From positions 1 to 7,048 of the forward strand of contig CAMNAB010000138.1 of NCBI GenBank assembly GCA_946530355.1: DNA of 7,048 nucleotides. Direction: 5' to 3'. Shown here one piece after another: positions 5,897 to 7,048 of the stretch. The position numbers and the translations under genes were made by a program. The notes under the pieces are model-generated. The model saw only the letters and a list, made by a program, of their open reading frames with translations, ran no database searches and had not been told where the DNA came from. Position 1 is the first letter of the stretch. The number at the start of each line of letters is the position of its first letter. This DNA is from Firm-04 sp003446315. GTDB lineage: Bacteria; Bacillota; Clostridia; Oscillospirales; Ruminococcaceae.

Positions 5897-6796
5897 TTAT
5901 TCAAAGTTATAGCCTGCTGTGTATGTCGCCGAAAGCAGGCAGACATTTTCAAATGCTTTCATGCCGTCCGTGCGGTTTGCAAAATATGCAGCCTGCACCT
6001 TTTCCGGCGGTAAATATGTGTCGATCTGGAAGCCAAGCGCGTAAAGCGCCCGTGATACTGCATTGTAATCGTATCCGCCGCGCATCTGCTCCCCAAGGGA
6101 TGCCGTGATCTGCTCCAGCCGGTATACCCGTTCCGGAAAATCACCGGTTCGCATCGGATAATCAAATACCAGTGCGCTCCCCGGCACCGATAATGCCGCA
6201 ATCTGACTGAGCGTATCCGCAAATACTGCCAGCGTCAGATAATACGTCACGCCCAGTATACTGAAAAATGCCGGTTTCTGCGGATCAAATCCAGCCCGCA
6301 GAAGCTGATCGGTCATGCGCTGCCGCTCAAAATCAACCGGCACAAAATGCACGTTCTTCCGAATGTTCCACTCCAACTGCCGGATGCGCTCCAGTTTGTA
6401 TCGCTGCGTGTCCGGATGGTCGATCTCGAAAATCTCAATATCCGGATCCCCGCTGCGGAACAAAAATGTATCCGATCCGGCACCGCAGATCACATATTGG
6501 ATCCTGCCGTGCTTTGCTGCAAAATCTTGCAGACGGCTCTCCGCAAAATGAATGCGTGCCAGCGGGATCGGGGCAATGTATTCTGCTATGATCTGCTCCG
6601 TATCTGCATCGGAGAACCATGTGTCCGCGCTGCCGAATCCGCTGCGGATCAGCGCATGCATCGCATCATATTCCGCCTTGCCCATCAGGTCAAAGGCAAG
6701 GTCATCTTCAAAAATCTTGTCACGTTCATGAATCGCGTGCCATGCTCTTGCAAATGCACAGAGCTTCGCGGTCACGCTTTCCCGCTTCTCAACCAT
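5897..6796 (-). CDS. SAM-dependent methyltransferase, leucine carboxyl methyltransferase (PPM1/TIGR00027-like) family
   Basis: This 299-residue class I methyltransferase appears to belong to the leucine-carboxyl-methyltransferase-like family. The SAM-binding motif I is VICGAGSDTFLFR (102-114), the acidic motif is FEIDHP (123-128), VPVDF follows at 152-156, and LGVTYYL (181-187) matches the family's typical E/L-G-V/L-x-x-YL segment. No signal peptide or membrane segment is seen, so it should be cytosolic. The substrate is unknown. It is the first full gene of the sulfur operon, as the unrelated methyltransferase YrrT is in B. subtilis; a role in turning SAM into S-adenosylhomocysteine, and so homocysteine, is an inference from position. 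The start ATG at 6796 follows TTGGAGGA with a short 4-nt spacing. Upstream lies the leader hairpin. Confidence 0.85.
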   Translation of the reverse strand: MVEKRESVTAKLCAFARAWHAIHERDKIFEDDLAFDLMGKAEYDAMHALIRSGFGSADTWFSDADTEQIIAEYIAPIPLARIHFAESRLQDFAAKHGRIQYVICGAGSDTFLFRSGDPDIEIFEIDHPDTQRYKLERIRQLEWNIRKNVHFVPVDFERQRMTDQLLRAGFDPQKPAFFSILGVTYYLTLAVFADTLSQIAALSVPGSALVFDYPMRTGDFPERVYRLEQITASLGEQMRGGYDYNAVSRALYALGFQIDTYLPPEKVQAAYFANRTDGMKAFENVCLLSATYTAGYNFE

Positions 6797-6811
6797 AAAT
6801 CCTCCAAGATA

Positions 6812-6850
6812 TCAAAAGGGCGCGGTATGCTCAATGCACACTGCGCCCTT
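6812..6850 (-). terminator. Leader hairpin, candidate attenuator of the sulfur operon
   Basis: In the minus-strand RNA, AAGGGCGC (6843-6850) pairs with GCGCCCTT (6816-6823). After one A/C mismatch, GTGTGC (6836-6841) pairs with GCATAC (6825-6830), including one G-U pair, around the loop ATTGA. The stem totals 14 bp. The tract after it is TTTTGAT, of which the first two T's belong to the stem, so it is a rather weak intrinsic terminator. Its place between the poly-Cys leader stop codon (18 nt away) and the methyltransferase RBS suits an attenuator; that it terminates is inferred. Confidence 0.65.
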
Positions 6851-6868
6851 CACTTCATGTTACATGGT

Positions 6869-6976
6869 TTATGAGACATGAGAAAGCAGACATCGCCGTT
6901 TCGCTGCGTGTGTATGAGTCATTCTGATTCGATTGTATTTCGTACAGCAACACAGCAGACAACACATTGTTCTCAT
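6869..6976 (-). CDS. Poly-cysteine leader peptide (putative cysteine attenuator), 35 aa
   Basis: This short ORF, ATG at 6974-6976 to TAA at 6869-6871, begins MRTMCCLLCCC and has Cys at residues 5, 6, 9, 10, 11 and 29. Five of the first eleven codons are thus cysteine, otherwise the rarest class of codon. The rest is basic, with no signal peptide or known domain. It has a very strong RBS (AAAGGAGGG, 5 nt upstream) and a perfect promoter, and it stands just before a hairpin and genes for cysteine formation. The pattern matches amino-acid leader peptides (trp, his, ilv) and poly-Cys leaders reported in mycobacteria. Translation pausing on Cys codons when Cys-tRNA is scarce would tune operon expression. 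A free functional Cys-rich peptide is the less likely alternative. Confidence 0.82.
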   Translation of the reverse strand: MRTMCCLLCCCTKYNRIRMTHTHAAKRRCLLSHVS

Positions 6977-6981
6977 GATAA

Positions 6982-6990
6982 CCCTCCTTT
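6982..6990 (-). promoter_or_regulatory. Strong ribosome binding site of the leader peptide
   Basis: AAAGGAGGG on the minus strand lies 5 nt before the leader ATG and is almost a full complement of the 16S rRNA 3' end. It is the best RBS in the window, a strong sign that the 35-codon ORF is translated. Confidence 0.8.
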
Positions 6991-7017
6991 CATATTTTGC
7001 CTATCGGTTATGTATGC

Positions 7018-7046
7018 ATTATAGCATGGAACATCTGATTTGTCAA
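7018..7046 (-). promoter_or_regulatory. Perfect consensus sigma-A promoter of the sulfur operon
   Basis: On the minus strand, TTGACA (7041-7046), a 17-nt spacer and TATAAT (7018-7023) form an exact consensus promoter. The start of transcription should be near 7011, giving a leader of about 215 nt before the methyltransferase gene. Such a strong promoter is typical of operons governed after initiation, here by the proposed attenuator. None of the half-sites seen at the other two promoters occurs here. Confidence 0.88.
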
Positions 7047-7048
7047 TA

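Noticed and set aside
6836..6868. Plus-strand use of the hairpin as a terminator for a gene on the right
   Set aside because: No plus-strand gene ends here; all neighbouring genes run the other way.
6347..6874. 175-codon plus-strand frame crossing the methyltransferase start and hairpin
   Set aside because: It reads through the structured leader and the methyltransferase gene on the opposite strand; no RBS or domain supports it.
6797..7011. SAM riboswitch or T-box in the sulfur operon leader
   Set aside because: The 215-nt leader is mostly taken by the translated 35-codon ORF. I see no T-box bulge sequence (TGGNACC) and no S-box-like multi-helix layout.

Overview
The window looks like chromosomal DNA from an obligately anaerobic, gut- or rumen-type Clostridia, most like Ruminococcus/Oscillospiraceae. 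This is inferred from the moderate GC content, strong AGGAGG-type ribosome binding sites, sigma-A promoters with 17-nt spacers, and ferredoxin-dependent 2-oxoacid metabolism. No marker gene fixes the species. Every gene I can support lies on the minus strand, so transcription runs from the right edge to the left edge. There are three transcription units.

Unit 1 (7046 down to 3801) concerns sulfur amino acids. A perfect consensus promoter (TTGACA, 17 nt, TATAAT) drives a 35-residue leader ORF with a run of cysteine codons (MRTMCCLLCCC...). A long GC-rich hairpin follows. Then come a SAM-dependent methyltransferase of the leucine-carboxyl-methyltransferase (PPM1/TIGR00027-like) family, an MccB-type cystathionine gamma-lyase and an MccA-type cystathionine beta-synthase/cysteine synthase. 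The genes are 11 and 9 nt apart, and each downstream RBS touches the upstream stop codon. The content resembles the Bacillus subtilis yrrT-mtnN-mccA-mccB operon, which converts methionine-derived homocysteine to cysteine (reverse transsulfuration), but the methyltransferase is of a different family. The poly-Cys leader suggests control by cysteinyl-tRNA supply through ribosome-mediated attenuation. I regard this as the most interesting feature.

Unit 2 (about 3755 down to 833) encodes a complete four-subunit 2-oxoacid:ferredoxin oxidoreductase in the order gamma, delta (2x[4Fe-4S] ferredoxin), alpha, beta. All the genes overlap (4, 4 and 20 nt).

Unit 3 (about 802 to beyond the left edge) encodes a phenylacetate-CoA-ligase-type acyl-CoA ligase, cut by the window edge. 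The promoters of units 2 and 3 align without gaps over about 59 nt, with a matching inverted repeat directly upstream of each -35 and a matching 17-nt element after each start site. They are therefore probably co-regulated. Ligase plus oxidoreductase could activate a scavenged branched-chain or aryl acid and reductively carboxylate it to a 2-oxoacid, as known physiologically in rumen bacteria. The reverse, oxidative direction is also possible.

No tRNA, rRNA, mobile element or CRISPR array is visible. No gene-free stretch exceeds 300 nt. The longest, the 252 nt at the right end, holds the promoter, leader peptide and hairpin of unit 1.
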